Origin: Sinotaia quadrata
Lineage: Eukaryota > Mollusca > Gastropoda > Architaenioglossa > Viviparidae
DNA length: 64,000 nucleotides
Direction of reading: 5' to 3'
NCBI GenBank assembly: GCA_028829895.1
Contig: CM054180.1
Span: forward strand, 106,736,635 to 106,800,634
The number at the start of each line of letters is the position of its first letter. Position 1 is the stretch's first letter. Of this stretch, positions 28,505 through 44,037 are shown piece by piece. Under the pieces are notes generated by a model, which did no database searches, was not told the origin of the DNA, and saw nothing but the letters and a program-made list of their open reading frames with translations. The position numbers were made by a program, and so were the translations under genes.

Positions 28505-30199
28505 GTGTGTGCATATGAGTGTATTTGTGTGTACGTGAAGTATAAAGACCAAAAAACAACTGACAGGCCTTAGAAGCGTTTAGTATACAGATATACACAC
28601 TCTTCAATAATTTCATCCACAGACACACGCACACATGAAACGCGTAGAATTGCGAGCACAAAACACGCAGTCAACGATGTACACACACTCACGCGCACGA
28701 AGAGTAAATCAATGTGAACACAATGCAATAAAATTAACACTATAACTCCATCAATGACATTACCACATCCAGAAACACATATTGAGAGTTGACCGATGAT
28801 AGCTGCTTGACATCTAACTCGCCATTTGACCAATCGGGTACTCGAGGATCCAACACAATAACCTGAGGATAGAAACATAACAACGTGGTAACAAAAAGTC
28901 ATTAAAATGCCTGTTTCAATCGATCAATGGTTTAAACCAATATTGATTGGTCACATCCAAATAAATAAAAAGAAATATTATTTAATTATAGATTTAAATA
29001 AACAGGTTTTTATTTCAAATAAACAATACATTGCAAACAATCTCCTTGCCGAAATTGTTTAATGTTGAACTATATAAGAAACAAAATGTTGCTGTATATT
29101 GGAGACTCTTTTCATTGAAATCTAATAATAGTTTTGCAAATAATTTTGCAATTAAAGAGAACAAAATAATATAAAATAATCATCATTCTAACTTCTCTCA
29201 AAATTAAAATAAATAAATCCAAATTAAAAAACACACATTTCCAGATGTAACGTACAGCTAGTCCCTAATTCTGCCCCCACCCCCCCTACCTATTCTGGCA
29301 CGAAATCGGCGTAAGCCGGAAGCCTTCCCCACTTAAATTTGAAAGAATGCCCTGTCTAATTTCGAATGGACTTACGGTCTTTCAGACATTGCTCAAGATT
29401 GAAGAAACAGGTGGTGTACTGCCGACGGTACCAAAGACTGCCCTGCATATTTCTCTCTCATACATTCACACCTTTCTCTAGTCAGTTTTGATGGCCAACA
29501 CAACAATGACGCTGAATAGTCAAGGCAACGAATGGGGGAATACAATGAATACACCAAGGTAACGTACAGGAAAAACCAATGACGCTGAATAGTCAAGGCA
29601 ATGATTGGGGGGATACAATGAATACACCAAGGTAACGTACAGGAAAAACCAATGACGCTGAATAGTCAAGGCAACGAATGGGGGAATACAATGAATACAC
29701 CAAGGTAACGTACAGGAAAAAATAGTGACGCCGAAGAGTCAATGAAGTGAATGGGAGAATACAATGAATACACCACGGTAACGTACAGGGGAAAACGCAA
29801 AAAAAAGCAGCACAGCAATAATAACCGTTCGTGATAGAGCACAGTTAAAAAGATGGGCAGATAATGAATTCACACTGAAAATGGGGACTACACGACATTC
29901 ATTAGATTGAGAGGCACACTACACGCAAGTGAAGTAATTACCTTGATCTTGAGAAGGCTTGCAGTAGCCACAACATCAAAGGTGTCCGACAGGCGCCCCA
30001 GGTCATCCAACGTGTACATACGATCAAACCCTGATTGGGGGGGGGGATAAATACAAGTAATATTACTACGTTTTGTCTAAGAATATTATTTAATGAACTG
30101 CTGAAATGCCAAGCGAGTATAACTCATTAAAATAATAAATATTCCTAGAAATAAATACTCAAACTATAGACAGACAGATAGACAGATAGACAGACAGAC

Positions 30200-30237
<38 letters not shown>

Positions 30238-30692
30238 TAGGACGGATGGATAGATGGACGAATGGCTGGCTGGATAGATAGAGGTGAGTGAAATAGTAAA
30301 ATTTATTTCTCATAATAAAATCCACACATACATGACCTTAAGTAATCAGTGAATAAAATTCCAATATCGATTTAATCCAGATTAAGTTGGATTGTTGTTG
30401 TTGGGGGGGGGTTGTTGAAAATGCGATGCCCTAAAGCAAGATCAAGTGCGTTTAATCCCTTAAAACGCATTTTACACACATAATAAAGTTTTGCTCTCCA
30501 TAGTCCATTCGTTCGTATGCCGTCAATGAGGTCAGAGTCCGTTCCTTTGGGAAAGTGTGAACGCCTCTTTTAAAGGAGAAGATGAAACTCTCACCTTGGC
30601 TGAGAAACACCCCAGTCTCATCTCGTATCATCACTTTGACGTACACTGGGACAAGTTTGGCGGGGGCACCATTGGCAGCGGATACACTGATC

Positions 30693-30724
<32 letters not shown>

Positions 30725-30881
30725 CAGATAGATAGATAAACAAGGTAGGCAGATAGATAGATAGACAGATAGACAGACAGGCAGATATATGGATGGATAG
30801 ATAGGTAGATAGATAGATCGATCGATAGATAGATAGGTAGGTAAATAGATAGATAGATAGGTAGATAGATAGATAGATAGG

Positions 30882-30953
<72 letters not shown>

Positions 30954-33900
30954 TCCTATATTAACTACCGCACCATTTTCATTATTAGTGTTATTTACAA
31001 CAAAATCACTTCATTTTATCAAAGAGAATATTAAGAATTTTCAAAACATCTCAAACATTAGTCGAATTCATCATGCAGACTGCCCAGAGCTAACCAAGTT
31101 TTATATACATTATGCCCATCTTTCTCAAACCTTTTACCTTGAAGGAATCCTTTTAATAATTTTCAGGTCTCATGGAACCACTGCATAAAATATATATCAT
31201 ATCTACAACTCGCGGTACCATCTATCTAGCTCGATCAATGAGTTGTAGATAAAATACTAATTGTCAGTGTACTTTTGAGTAGAGAATAAAATTTTTCTGT
31301 GGATCTGCTTATTCTGGCTAACTTATTACTCTAGTTGTATTTGTTTGTTCTCTCCCCCGAAAAAAAATAATATCAACTATAATGCAAGTCATTAGTGCAG
31401 GCAGAGGAAACTTCAGGTTTTCGTTTTTTAATAAAGAGTTCCTAATTGATTTTTTTCATTTCTTTATCCAAGAAGGCCTGTACGTCTTATCGCAAATTTC
31501 TACTCTTCAAAATATTAATATGATATGGCATGTTCAAGAGTAGCTTTTTCCTTGTTTAAAATTAAAATTGACATTTTAGCTAATCTTTCTTGAAAGAAAA
31601 ATGCAGATACTTAAGTTTAGCTTACATTTCTTGAAATTAATCTTTCTTTCCCTTTCATACATTTTCAAAACTCATGGCTGCTCAAAAAAATTTTTACACC
31701 GGGACATCATCAATATGGCTGCGCATAATTATGGATTTTAGACAAAATAATCACTTCCTTAGACAAGATCCCCTTGAAAGAAATATTTAACAGATTTAGA
31801 ACGAACTGTTTAATTATGTGGCCATGTTTCGCAACCTACCTGCCAATCTTTGAAATCATTAACCTTCACCGGGTCAACTGCTATATATACTGGAGAAATT
31901 ATATATATATATATATTAAAGAATAGTAAACACATAGAGGTCGTCATAACCTACATCAAGACAAGTGGCATCAAATTATAACGAAGCATGTAGAAATCAA
32001 CACCCATAACAGGACATATGACATTAAAAGAACAGCGAAGATTTCGAGAGGATACAGATGTGTAGCGATACTTGACCTCACTTTACCACAAAAGACTCGC
32101 ATGACCTACCACAAGCTTGTAAGGGAAGCCAGGTCTGAAGTATTCCTTCGTCTCCTTGAAACTGATCTTGTAGTACGGGTCAGCGAAGTATGTTCCCATG
32201 TCCACCGCTGTGGCGTTTTCTCCCGTGCCAGCTTCTGTGACGTTCACGGTGACGTACAACCGCTGCCTGTTTGGGAACCAGACGCTGGAATTGCGCATGG
32301 GCCTGATGGGTATGGTCATGGAACATTCTCCGGACGCGTTCAGCTAGCAGACAAAGTGGGGAGAAAGTCGTGAGAAAGAGAAAATGTCTGGTATGTATGT
32401 AGGAATGCCCCCATTCGGAAGTGCACAAGTAAGTGGGTTGAGACAGTAACACGCTGCCTTCCTTAAAGAGCATTTCCTGTTATTATAGTGACATAAGTAG
32501 GTCAACATTATGTATGCATGTTTTGTCTAGTCACTGAAAGTTATAAAATAAACTTGACTGGCCGTCTAGTTTGGAGAAATGAGAACCCCGAAATGAAAAA
32601 ATATTATTATATATAATAGTGTTTTCCTTTCTGAACTTTAACGATGGTCACTTTAGTTCTAGGCAGTCAACTGAATGGTGTACAGTACAGCAGAAATTAA
32701 AATAGTACAATTTCTACATGCATCACAATTTATATTTGAATATTTTTAGTTTGAATAAGTAATAAAGACAAAATATTCTAAATTAATTTCGATCTCTATA
32801 CATAGTAAGAAAATTATGAAAATAAAGGGGCATTTTGAGAATATGGTTGGAATGCATAATCGACAAATTTTCCAACTATTTCTGACACTAGTAGAATCAT
32901 TAGTTATATTTTGATTTCGGGAGTCAATAGTTTTTAATATATTCTTAAATAGTTGTCTTATAGTAAGTAAACGATGAGCCTCGTTAGGTCCTCTGTACAT
33001 AAATATTTTAGGGTATTTTACAGTCTGTGTTGTATGCAACACGCATTTGACATGACTTGAAATTTTCCTGTAAGTATGCTCTATGACTTCTCCTTGTAGA
33101 AAACCAATATGATAAATATACAAACTTACAGTACTAGTGACGTCATAACTTACAAAAATATATAGTCATGACTTACGTATTTACAATGTCATTAATCATA
33201 TCAATATGTTTTAACTACTGAACTCACGTCACGATGAAATAGGTAAACCTACGTCAAAAAAAACATTTACTTCTTGGAAGGGCTCTCACTCAACTTAAAT
33301 GTATTTTTTAAATTATGCTCTGTCATCAATGTAATATTTGTCTTATGTGCCTACCACCAATGAATACCCCCCTTCCCTACTTCTACAAGAAAATAAGCAT
33401 CATTTAATACTCGTAAAAATGCTAGCTGGATTGTGGCCCTTTTTCATCACATTCTAAGAAGAGAAATGTTCCTTAATCAAAAGACTTTTTCATCACATTC
33501 TAAGCACAGTAACAATACTTTGATCAGAAGTATATTTCAGCTCACTGCAATGTCAGAAAAAAAAAATAGTCAAGAAGTAATTGTGGATAAGCAACAGTGC
33601 TGCCTATTACTCAGGACTTTAAAAAAAACACACATTCCCTCTTGGACTTCCACTTCTTCACAATCACATTCCCTCTTGGACTTCCACTTCTTCACAATCA
33701 CATTCCCTCTTGGAATTCCACGTCTTCACAATCACATTCCCTCTTGGAATTCCACTTCTTCACAATCACATTCCCTCTTGGACTTCCACTTCTTCATCAC
33801 AATCACATTCCCTCTTGGACTTCCACTTCTTCATCACAATCACATTCCCTCTAGAATTCCACTTCGTCATCATAATCACATTCACTCTTTGAATTCCACT

Positions 33901-36412
33901 TCTTCACCACAATCACACAGTCACACCCTGCAAAAAGCAATGTGTGCCAGTCTGACCAATTACTGTTGGTAAAACACACGCGACAAGCTCACGGTTGTGT
34001 CCGTCGTTACAGGCGAAAACGTGTGCAAGGGTCTTACCACGCCGGTGTAGGAGGGCTGGAAGAGAACAATGTTGTTTCCATTCGTAGCACCCAGCCTAAG
34101 CTCTACTGACCCAAGGACAGGCTCGCCGTAAGAGTATCTGGGGAGGGAAAAACAAGATCATTATAAAATGTACCTGTTTGTAAGAAAGATAAGGGGGCAT
34201 GACCAAGTTAATATTTAAGACCTAAACACAGTTATAGGCCAAGAGCTTGACTACGCTGGTACAGACACGTCTGTGCTAGTAGGCTTGGGTTTGTGAAGTA
34301 TGTTTCCGTGTTAGTCTGTGTTTGTCGTTGCACAAGTAGGTCAAATGCACAATAGAAAGGCTGGGGAAGAGTAACTGTTCTTCTCCTCAGGCGATGTCAA
34401 GTGATAAAAGATATTATTGCTTAGGATTGTCCAGGGCGTGAAACTGGGAAGATAGGTTTTACTTCTTTACGAATGAGCGAAAGAGAAAAATATTAACATA
34501 ACCAAACGAAATAAATTATATTTGAAAACCTCTCTTATATTTCTTATGGGAATCGTTATTTCTTTAATGGTAGCAATCTAACACCAACAGATGAATGCTG
34601 GCACTAAAACTAACTATCTAACTAAATAAATCATTTAAAACAAATAGAACAAATGCTGTTTGACTTTAACATCAGGCTATGGGGATGTATACGTTGTGAA
34701 CATGCCCAGTAACCCGACCATGCCGTTATAGAACACGCCTCGCTATGACGCCAGGAGCTATGATAGAGCGTCTTGGACATGATGCTGTGACTTAAGGAAT
34801 TCTCTACACTAGTACATAGCTCTAAGAATGACATAATATGCTGTGCCTGTCACAATGAATGACGAACATGTTGTGCCTGTCACGATGAATGAAAACATTT
34901 TGTGCCTGTCACGATGAATGACATAACATGTTGTGCCTGTCACAATGAATGACAAACAATGTGTTCCTGTCACGATGAATGACAAACAATTTGTTCCTGT
35001 CACGATAAATGTCAAACACTTCCTGTCTGTCACGATGAATGTCAAACACTTCCTGCCTGTCACGATGAATGTCAAACACTTCCTGCCTGTCACGATGAAT
35101 GTCAAACACTTCCTGCCTGTCACGATGAATGTCAAACACTTCCAGCCTGTCACGATGAATGTCAAACACTTTCTGCCTGGCACGATGAATGTCAAACACT
35201 TCCTGCCTGTCACGATGAATGTCAAACACTTTCTGCCTGTCACGATGAATGTCAAACACTTTCTGCCTGGCGCTATAAATATTATTCTTTTTGAGAGTGC
35301 TGAGGAAACATAGTGCAGAAGAATGAAAGCGTGAGACCAACTTCAACAATGGGGTCAAGCTCAATAAAAGTCTCCCTACTAATGAATTATCCTCCCTAGT
35401 ATCGAATTATCCTCCCTAGTACCGAATTATTCTCCCTAGTAACATCTCTCTAACATCGAATTATCCTCTCTAACATCGAATTATCCTCCCTAGTATCGAA
35501 TTATCCTCCCTAGTAACGAATTATCCTCCCTAGTAACGAATTATCCTCTCTAACATCGAATTATCCTCCCTAGTATCGAATTATCCTCCCTAGTAACGAA
35601 TTATCCTCCCTAGTAACGAATTATCCTCCTTGGTAATGAATTATCGGTCACATGGGCAACAACCTTGGTGCAAATAGATTGACACTTTTCTTTCGCATTT
35701 ATAAAGGTAAACTACCGTAATCTTGAGAATAACCATGCCAGTTAAAATAAAAATAATAAAAATATCACTCACACAGCTTTGGTGTTGACCTTGAGCCAGT
35801 TTGTGGACATCCCGATGACTTTCTCTTCCACGCTGACCTCTGCCTTGAATATCGGCAACACTGCAGCCAATGGCAGATGCTTTAATATCATATACATTCT
35901 TGAGAACCAATCACAAAAGGCTTGAAGTGTAAGGCATATCAGCAGTAAAACATTCAGTTTTGTTGACATTTGATAAGAACTACATGAAATGAATTTCTTT
36001 GCGTCCATACTATGCTTACAAGATGTGATAAATACACTGCATAACTATTTCATTCCAGTACATTCTTCTTACAAGATGTGATAAATTCATTGCATAACTA
36101 TTTCATTCTAGTATATTCTTCTTACAAGATTTGATAAATACATTACATAACTATTTCATTCGAGTACTTTCTTCTTACAAGATGTAATAAATTCATTGCA
36201 TAACTGAATGTTATTTGAGTACATTACGTTCTAGAATCTAGATATACTATGTTTTATGTTTGTGAAAATTTAGCAGCTTTACATACTCATCTGTAAATTG
36301 AAAGAAAATAACTATATTGTACTTTTCGATTTCAGATTATTTACTTCTGTTTTCTCTGTTTTCTAAAATAAAACATTTTTACACTTGATTTCAATGTTAA
36401 ACAGACTATCCC

Positions 36413-36469
<57 letters not shown>

Positions 36470-37219
36470 ATATCTATATATCTATCTATCTATCTATCCA
36501 TCCATCCATCCATCCATCTTCACACGTATATATAAACGCACACGCAGCATAACTCACGGACACACGTACTGATACACATCAACATTGTCACAGACATTCA
36601 GAAGTACACGTATTCCGTAATTCTATAAAAGAATGAAAGAAAATAATAAAAGAGAAACAATACCATATTCTTGAACTTCAAATGTCGCAAGTGTAGTTGT
36701 TGTAACCTGAAAAAGAGCAAGGGCCATAATAAGGGCGAGCAAATAACATGGATAATAGGAAAACCACGTGATCTCTCTTTCCCTCTTTTTTACAATCTCT
36801 CTGTCTCAATCTCTCTCTTTCGCACTCTCTTTATCTTTCATTTCTGTCATTCGTTCTAGGTTTTGTTATGCACTTTCCCCAACCTTTTGTCTTGTTTTCG
36901 TACTTTTTAATTGCCATTTTGTCTGTTCTCTTCTTACTTCATTCACCTTTACTCCTTTTCGCATTTTCTTAATAATGAGTCAATTCCTTCCTTCCTTCTC
37001 CAGGTATTAAAGGAAAGAGTGAGCTTCAATTTAATACAACCAGATCTATCTACTTGTTACGTTTGTAACAAAGAAATGTATCACTATCTATGACGCCAAC
37101 GCCAACTTGTTAATTGTTATTATTTTATTACTATTAATAATAATTAATCGTCCATAAATAATTACAGATGAGGAGAACCTTAATTTATGTTATTAATAAT
37201 TCTCCAGCAGATACCACTA

Positions 37220-37294
<75 letters not shown>

Positions 37295-40200
37295 CGGATA
37301 TGCGGGGGCTGAAAACATTTTCTGTCTTTAACAACATCAAAGACAAATAACAACATCAAAGACAAACATTTACCGTCATACAATATTTCCGTAGGTGGAA
37401 AACGTCTTACTAAAGGAGAAGACAAATCTATATTTAATCTTTATTTAGCGAGCCCCTATCCGCCCACTTTTTTTTTCAACATAAGATTATCAATATGTGT
37501 AAGAAGGTCAATAAATTGCACAATAAATTTATTAAATCAACAATAAATGTACATAAAAATACAATGAAAAAATAGTTTACAGTTAGCAATGACTGTACAG
37601 TGTACACTCTACAAGAACAATGATACCTGTCTGAAGAATAAACAAGTAAAGGAAATATAATTTTTAAGGCTAAAACACAGTAATTTGCCTTTTACAAGGA
37701 TGTGAATCCTTTAAACTGTAATGAGAAAGAGTTTTGAATGTGTGGCATGGGGGTGGGGGTGTTAAGAAATATGCTATGAAAGTTTCATCAACATTTAAAA
37801 CCTAACATGGCCAACCACATCTCCTGCCACAATTCAATATTGTTAAGTGTTGCAAAGTATGCGAGAACAGCAATGTCACAAAGATTAATTACAAAAAGGG
37901 CTATGCTGTAATAGATGAAGATAGTTCAAGGAAAATGCAGTAAGTGTAACTTTAGGGAAAGAATTAAATTTTACAGCAATAAAGTAATGGTGGCAGAAAG
38001 ATTGTTACAAAATCAAAATGACTGTGAGTGCATTCTGATTTTTACAGAGAGTAAGGGTTCTGTCTGTATCTCTCTTTAAACTTGCCGGGGCTGGCTGTTA
38101 AGTTGACCATGATGGCTGGTGGGTTTTTGCATGGCCTTATCAGCAGTCTGGTACAGTGCAGGCTTTGGGTTTTACATTGTAGAGGGACTCAGTTGGTCGT
38201 GGCTTGGTCTGTTCATCACTCAGTGAGTACAAAAGAGTGGCAGATACTTGGTGTTCAGAGTGCAGACAGTGTGTCGATTCTTTCTCAGCAAAATCAATGG
38301 GGATCTGTGAGAGATTTATTGGCACTGTTTCTTGGACAACTGTGAGAGATTTATGGGCAGTGATTCTTGGACAATGGGGATCTGTGAGATATTTATGGGC
38401 AGTGTTTCTTGGACAATGGGGATCTGTGAGAGATTTATTGGCAGTGTTTCTTGGACAATGGGGATCTGTGAGAGATTTATTAGCAATGTTTCTTGGACAA
38501 TGGGGATATGTGAGAGATTTACTGGCAGTGTTTCTTGGACAATGGGGATCTGTGAGACATTTATAGGCAGTGTTTCTTGGACAATTGGAGGATCAACTTG
38601 GATCTTTAGGGGCTGATATTGGTCTGTACAATGACAGACCAAGCCGGTCAGTCGGGCTAAATATCCGGCGAATTATTACATCCTGACCTACTAGGTCAGT
38701 CAAGATGGTATAAAATAGTATTGCCAGTGATCGTGAATGTGGTGGGTAACAGGTAGATGTGAAACATGAGATCTAAACCTGGGTCCGCTCTGAGGAATCT
38801 GTTTTGAAGCCCCGAGAATATAAAAGTAGAATTAAATGTCGAGCGGTTACCCTTCAAACCGACGCAGGATGTTTAGGTATAAATATATCCATGTAAATTA
38901 TCTCTCCATCCCTGATATGCACACATACAGGAACTCACATACACACATTCGCACACACGCACGCATATGCACATACACTCCATCATAAATGCACACGCGA
39001 ATACACACCATCATAAACACACGCTGCACGTATATGCCCACACACTTTCATACATATAAGCAAATACATGCAACCACACACACAAACACATGCAACCACA
39101 CACACAAACACATGCAACCACACACACAAACACATGCAACCACACATAGACAAACCCATGCCTTCATACACACACACTCGTAATACACTAAATTTCTATA
39201 CAGTCTACATCCATTATATAGTTTGACATTTTACGAGTCATTCAGTGAAAAGGTTGTCATAGTTACCAACGGAATGCTGAGTCTAAAATAATTTAGCTCT
39301 TATTACATTCTGTAATGACGTCACAACTTTAGCTCAAACTCTTATATATGTGCTCAGCATAACAAGGGTTGTGAGCAAGATCCTGCTTGTTAAAAAAAAA
39401 GGGCACAAGAAAAAACAACAGCAATAGAAACCCGACCACGACAAAGAGGATGCTATTTTCTATTGGCCCGCACATTTCATCTGTCACTCACCTTTCCGCT
39501 GTAATACGCGCGTATGGTCCAAGTACCCGGGAGGGCGTCCCGGGATAGGGCAAACTCCCTGCCGATAAAGGCGTTCTCAGACGAGTGGTGCTGCCGCTCA
39601 AGGATGATCATGTCCTGGTTCTGTGAATTAGAAAAATAATGGAATTAGTCGTTTTGGAACACCAAGAAATTTAATATCAAAGCGCTGTAAGAAGCATGCT
39701 CTCGTCCATGTACTGGAAAAGTAATGGCTGCATTCTCTGGCTTCTGACGTCATGGGATGTTATGCATACAACTAATCTTCTTCACATTAAGTACTCAATG
39801 GTGATAATTTTGCTTTAACTTCATGGAACCGGTGGACGTTGTTTCAACAGGGCTAACGAAGCGAATCCTCCACAGTGAGGTAATTTTTATTTATTTAATC
39901 ATATGTAAGCAAAACAGAAATCAACAGAAAGTAGATGACTTTTCGGATAAGTGGAGGGGAGGAAGCTTGTCCTTGTAGAAGATGCTGCACTTTTTTTTTC
40001 AAACTGTCCGGGTTGGATCTCATGTCGGGTGTAATAAACTATAAATGCGCATTTAAATCGAGTAATCTCTGTGGCTCTGTGTCAGAATGTGTCATCAGTT
40101 TTCAGGTGTCATGTGGTCGGAATAACTGAAAAGGAAATGTTAGACTCTCACTAGTGGTAGATCGCGCGATGCAGAACCTATTCTATTCCTCCAGGCTCAT

Positions 40201-42607
40201 TCTAATGTTATGTCAGAGAACAGCATTCGCCCCGTAAAGCATAATGCACACTGTGTATCAAAATGTGAAAATAATGTAAATGTCAGAATAATTATTTTGT
40301 ATTGAAAAGCTGCAGTTCTTTCATAATCGCTGTCAATGGGCTCGTTCTTACCTCCCTTGCGTAAACCAGTCACGTGCAGCGCCATATGCAAACATATTTT
40401 ATTTTACGTTTATTAAGAAAAGGAATACGAACCATAATGTCCACGGTGACAGGCCACTTGGCGATCCGCTGGTCCTCGTCCACAGCAATGATCCGGTACT
40501 TTACTGCACGCGAGAAAGCAAAGAATGAAATTAGATATTTAAATTATATCGACACTACAAGACCAGCCCTTTGGGTACTGCATGTGCAAAATCAACCAAT
40601 CAAATTAGAGATTAAATTGTATCGACACTACAAGACAAGCCCTTAGGTACTGCATGTGCAAAATTAACCAATCAAATTAGAGATTAAATTGTATCGACAC
40701 TACAAGACAAGCCCTTAGGTACTGCATGTGCAAAATTAACCAATCAAATTAGAGATTAAATTGTATCAACACTTCAAGACTAACCCTTGAGTTCCGCATG
40801 AGTTATTATGAAAGTAATGCTGAGTGACATACTGATTTGCAATATTTGGAACTGGACGAGACGCATAACCTCCTTACTAGAATACTGATGGTAAATTTTT
40901 TGGCGTTCTGTCGTGCACATTTTCTTTAAATTTCAACACTGATGAAATGTTAGGCACACACACATACAGACATGCACACACATACACACATATACACACA
41001 GATACCCACACATACCCACATACACACAAGTACACTCACATACATACTGTGAGAAATATTTTCACCCATTCTTCTATTTGCCATACAATTCATATACACA
41101 CATGTACACACATACACATACACACAGATACACAAACACATATACATACACATGTACACACATACAACACAGACACATACACTCAGACACAGATAAATAC
41201 ACACACACACACAATACACACTTGCATGTGACTTGATCAAATATTTTCTATGATTAAACTGTTGTTATTTAAAGACAACTTAATCTAGACCAGTCACGTG
41301 ACTGCTTCCTTGCCTACTGTTTGCTGCTATCAAACAAAGACTTGTTCAAAATAAAAACTATATCAATCGGAGTTCCGATGGTACTTTGGTAATACATTTT
41401 CAATTTACGGTTAGTCGCTTGTCGGTCCATGCGTACTCACGGATGGCACTTTGGGAATACATTTTCAATTTACGGTTAGTCGCTTGTCGGTCCATGCGCA
41501 CTCACCAGTCTGCCGCGGCGTGTAGATGACCTTGTCAGTCTGCACCAGGATGTAGCCAGAATCCGATTCTAAGGAAATGGTGAGAGATTTTGTAGCAAGT
41601 CTATGCTCAGCAATCAGTTCCAGGGTTCTGATGTCTGACGCCGTCGACGCCAACCTGTCAGTGCTCACTTCCACAGGCCACGTCTGAACGCCATCTGCAA
41701 CATCGCCCATTAAATGGGTGGACATCAAGCGAATTAAATGGGTGGATATTAAGCACATTAAATGGGTGGACACCAAGCAGCCAAAATAGGTGGCATCCAA
41801 GAGCACAAATGTGTGGCCATCAAAAGCACAAATGGGTGGACACCAAGCCGCTAAAATAGATGGCCATCGAGAGCACAAAGGGGTGGCCACCAAAAACACA
41901 AATGGGTGGACACCAAGCTGCCTAAATAGATGGCCATCGAGAGCACAAATGGATGGACACTGTAACTGATGGACAGACGAGAGATACTAATCATTGCCAG
42001 TGGGTCGTTCAGAAAGAAATTAAAAGCAAAATGTAAACAATTTTAAATGTTTACACATCACGAAATATTTAAGTTGTGTGTAAATAATCTATTTGTATTA
42101 GTATAAGTTTGAGTGCTGTCTGTATATATATTAGTGTCTGTGTGTGTATGTATTAGTGCCTGTGTTTTTTGTATTAGTGGTTGTGTCCGTATGCTTCCTG
42201 TATTTGTGTAAATACTAGTATTGTATGTTTACTTACATTGTTTGTCTGTCTCTACGTATGTATTAGTGTCTGCATATATTGTTTGCATGTGTGTATGTGT
42301 TAGTGTCTCTCTATGTGTATGTTTGTTATATGTATGTGCGTATGTACTAGTGATTGAATGTGTCTTGTGCATGTACGCATGTCTATAACGTCTGCAAGTA
42401 CGTTTTCCCGAGAGTATGCGTGTATACTTGTCGTGTGTGCCTGTTTAACATGTACATCTCGGAATGTATGTGTGCGCGCGTTCGTGAGTGAAGAAATAGC
42501 ATTATTAGGGGGGAAAAAACCCGATGTAAGTCTACAACGGAAATGGAAAGTTCTCAAAACAACACATGTAATCAGGTAATAAACCAATTTGCACAGTCAT
42601 ACATTCA

Positions 42608-42671
<64 letters not shown>

Positions 42672-43956
42672 TACACTCATACACGCGCGCACATACACAC
42701 CAATTGCTATTCTTTCACACGCATGTAACAACAAGTCAGTCTATAACCACGTAACAAAAATAAGCAGGTGACGTCACATGAACTGAAGCCGAAACGGAAA
42801 TAGATAGAAATGTGGAAAGGCAGACATCCCTAGTGACTGACTAGACCTCCCTTTTCCCAACAATCTCCTCATTGTGTCAAATTACATCGCTCGTGTTCTG
42901 ATGGAGTCCGCGACATAATTCCTTCTTTGTTCTCCATCACACTCAAAGACTGCAGTTCCGTTAAGGTCCATTTTTTTTTAAAAGCCGATAAACAAGTGAG
43001 CGTCTAACTACGCTCGTCACGTCAAGTTTGATGCACTTTTCGTCATGCTCACCGACTTCATAAAGTCCTTGACACTGACTTCGTAAAGACCTTGACACTG
43101 ATTTCATAAAGACCTTGACACTGATTTCACACAGTCCTTGACTTCATATAAAGTTTCTTTACAAGCAGACCCTCCTTTGATGTGTTTTTACCCTTCGTGG
43201 TTGTGCTGAGTAACTTTGTGTGGCACTGAGCCTGTGTGAGCATGTGATGTGTATGTGCACACGTGTATGTGTGCGAGCGCTCGCGTGTATGTGCATATGT
43301 GTACAATGATGTGTGCAAATGTGTGTGTGAGTAAACTAATCAAGCAAGTGTCGTGTGTGCTCATGCGCGTCTATGTACTCAAGACACGTACACCGTGACC
43401 ATACCAACCCCCCCCCCCCCTGCACACAATTAGCAAGACGTTCTTCGGGTTCAAATCTATTTTATATTGCTCTCACCGTTTTCGAAATAGATGGTGGTCT
43501 CGCTCAGCATGATGACAGGCGACATGTCCTTGGTCTGCAGCTTGAGGTGAACGCTCTCTCGCTGCCTGACCTTGAAAGCACTGACGGTGAAATACACTCT
43601 AGAGCTGTAACGCGCTTTCAAAGGTGACGTGATAGTGAACACGGGATCTGTGGTACTGAAACACGTCACAGTCACAGAGAGGTTACACACATTTTATTTA
43701 GTTTATAAAACATACACAAGTCAATCATCTGTTTAAAAATGGTTTGAAAATGTGAGATGAAAAAGAGGGTGACAGGAAGTCACAGACTAAATTTGATAGT
43801 AATTTTATAAACTTTTGATATAAGTACAAAGAACGGTCTGCTTGCGTATCGTCTGCATTTTCTAATGAATTAATCAACATTATAATTTTAAAAATAAAAA
43901 ATCACATATATAGATGATACTCACACATAGATAGATAGATGGACGGACAGACGGAC

Positions 43957-44037
<81 letters not shown>

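Noticed and set aside
32746..33123. 125-codon minus-strand frame
   Set aside because: AT-driven I/Y/F/K/N composition with no domain, inside an intron whose flanking exons join perfectly.
34809..35364. Overlapping long frames on both strands (about 150 codons)
   Set aside because: They follow from a 30-bp repeat whose length is a multiple of three; the peptide is purely periodic and there is no start, splice or domain context.
43430..43460. GGGTTCAAATC resembling a tRNA B box
   Set aside because: No matching A box or cloverleaf stems at the right spacing; it lies just inside the intron beside exon 2.
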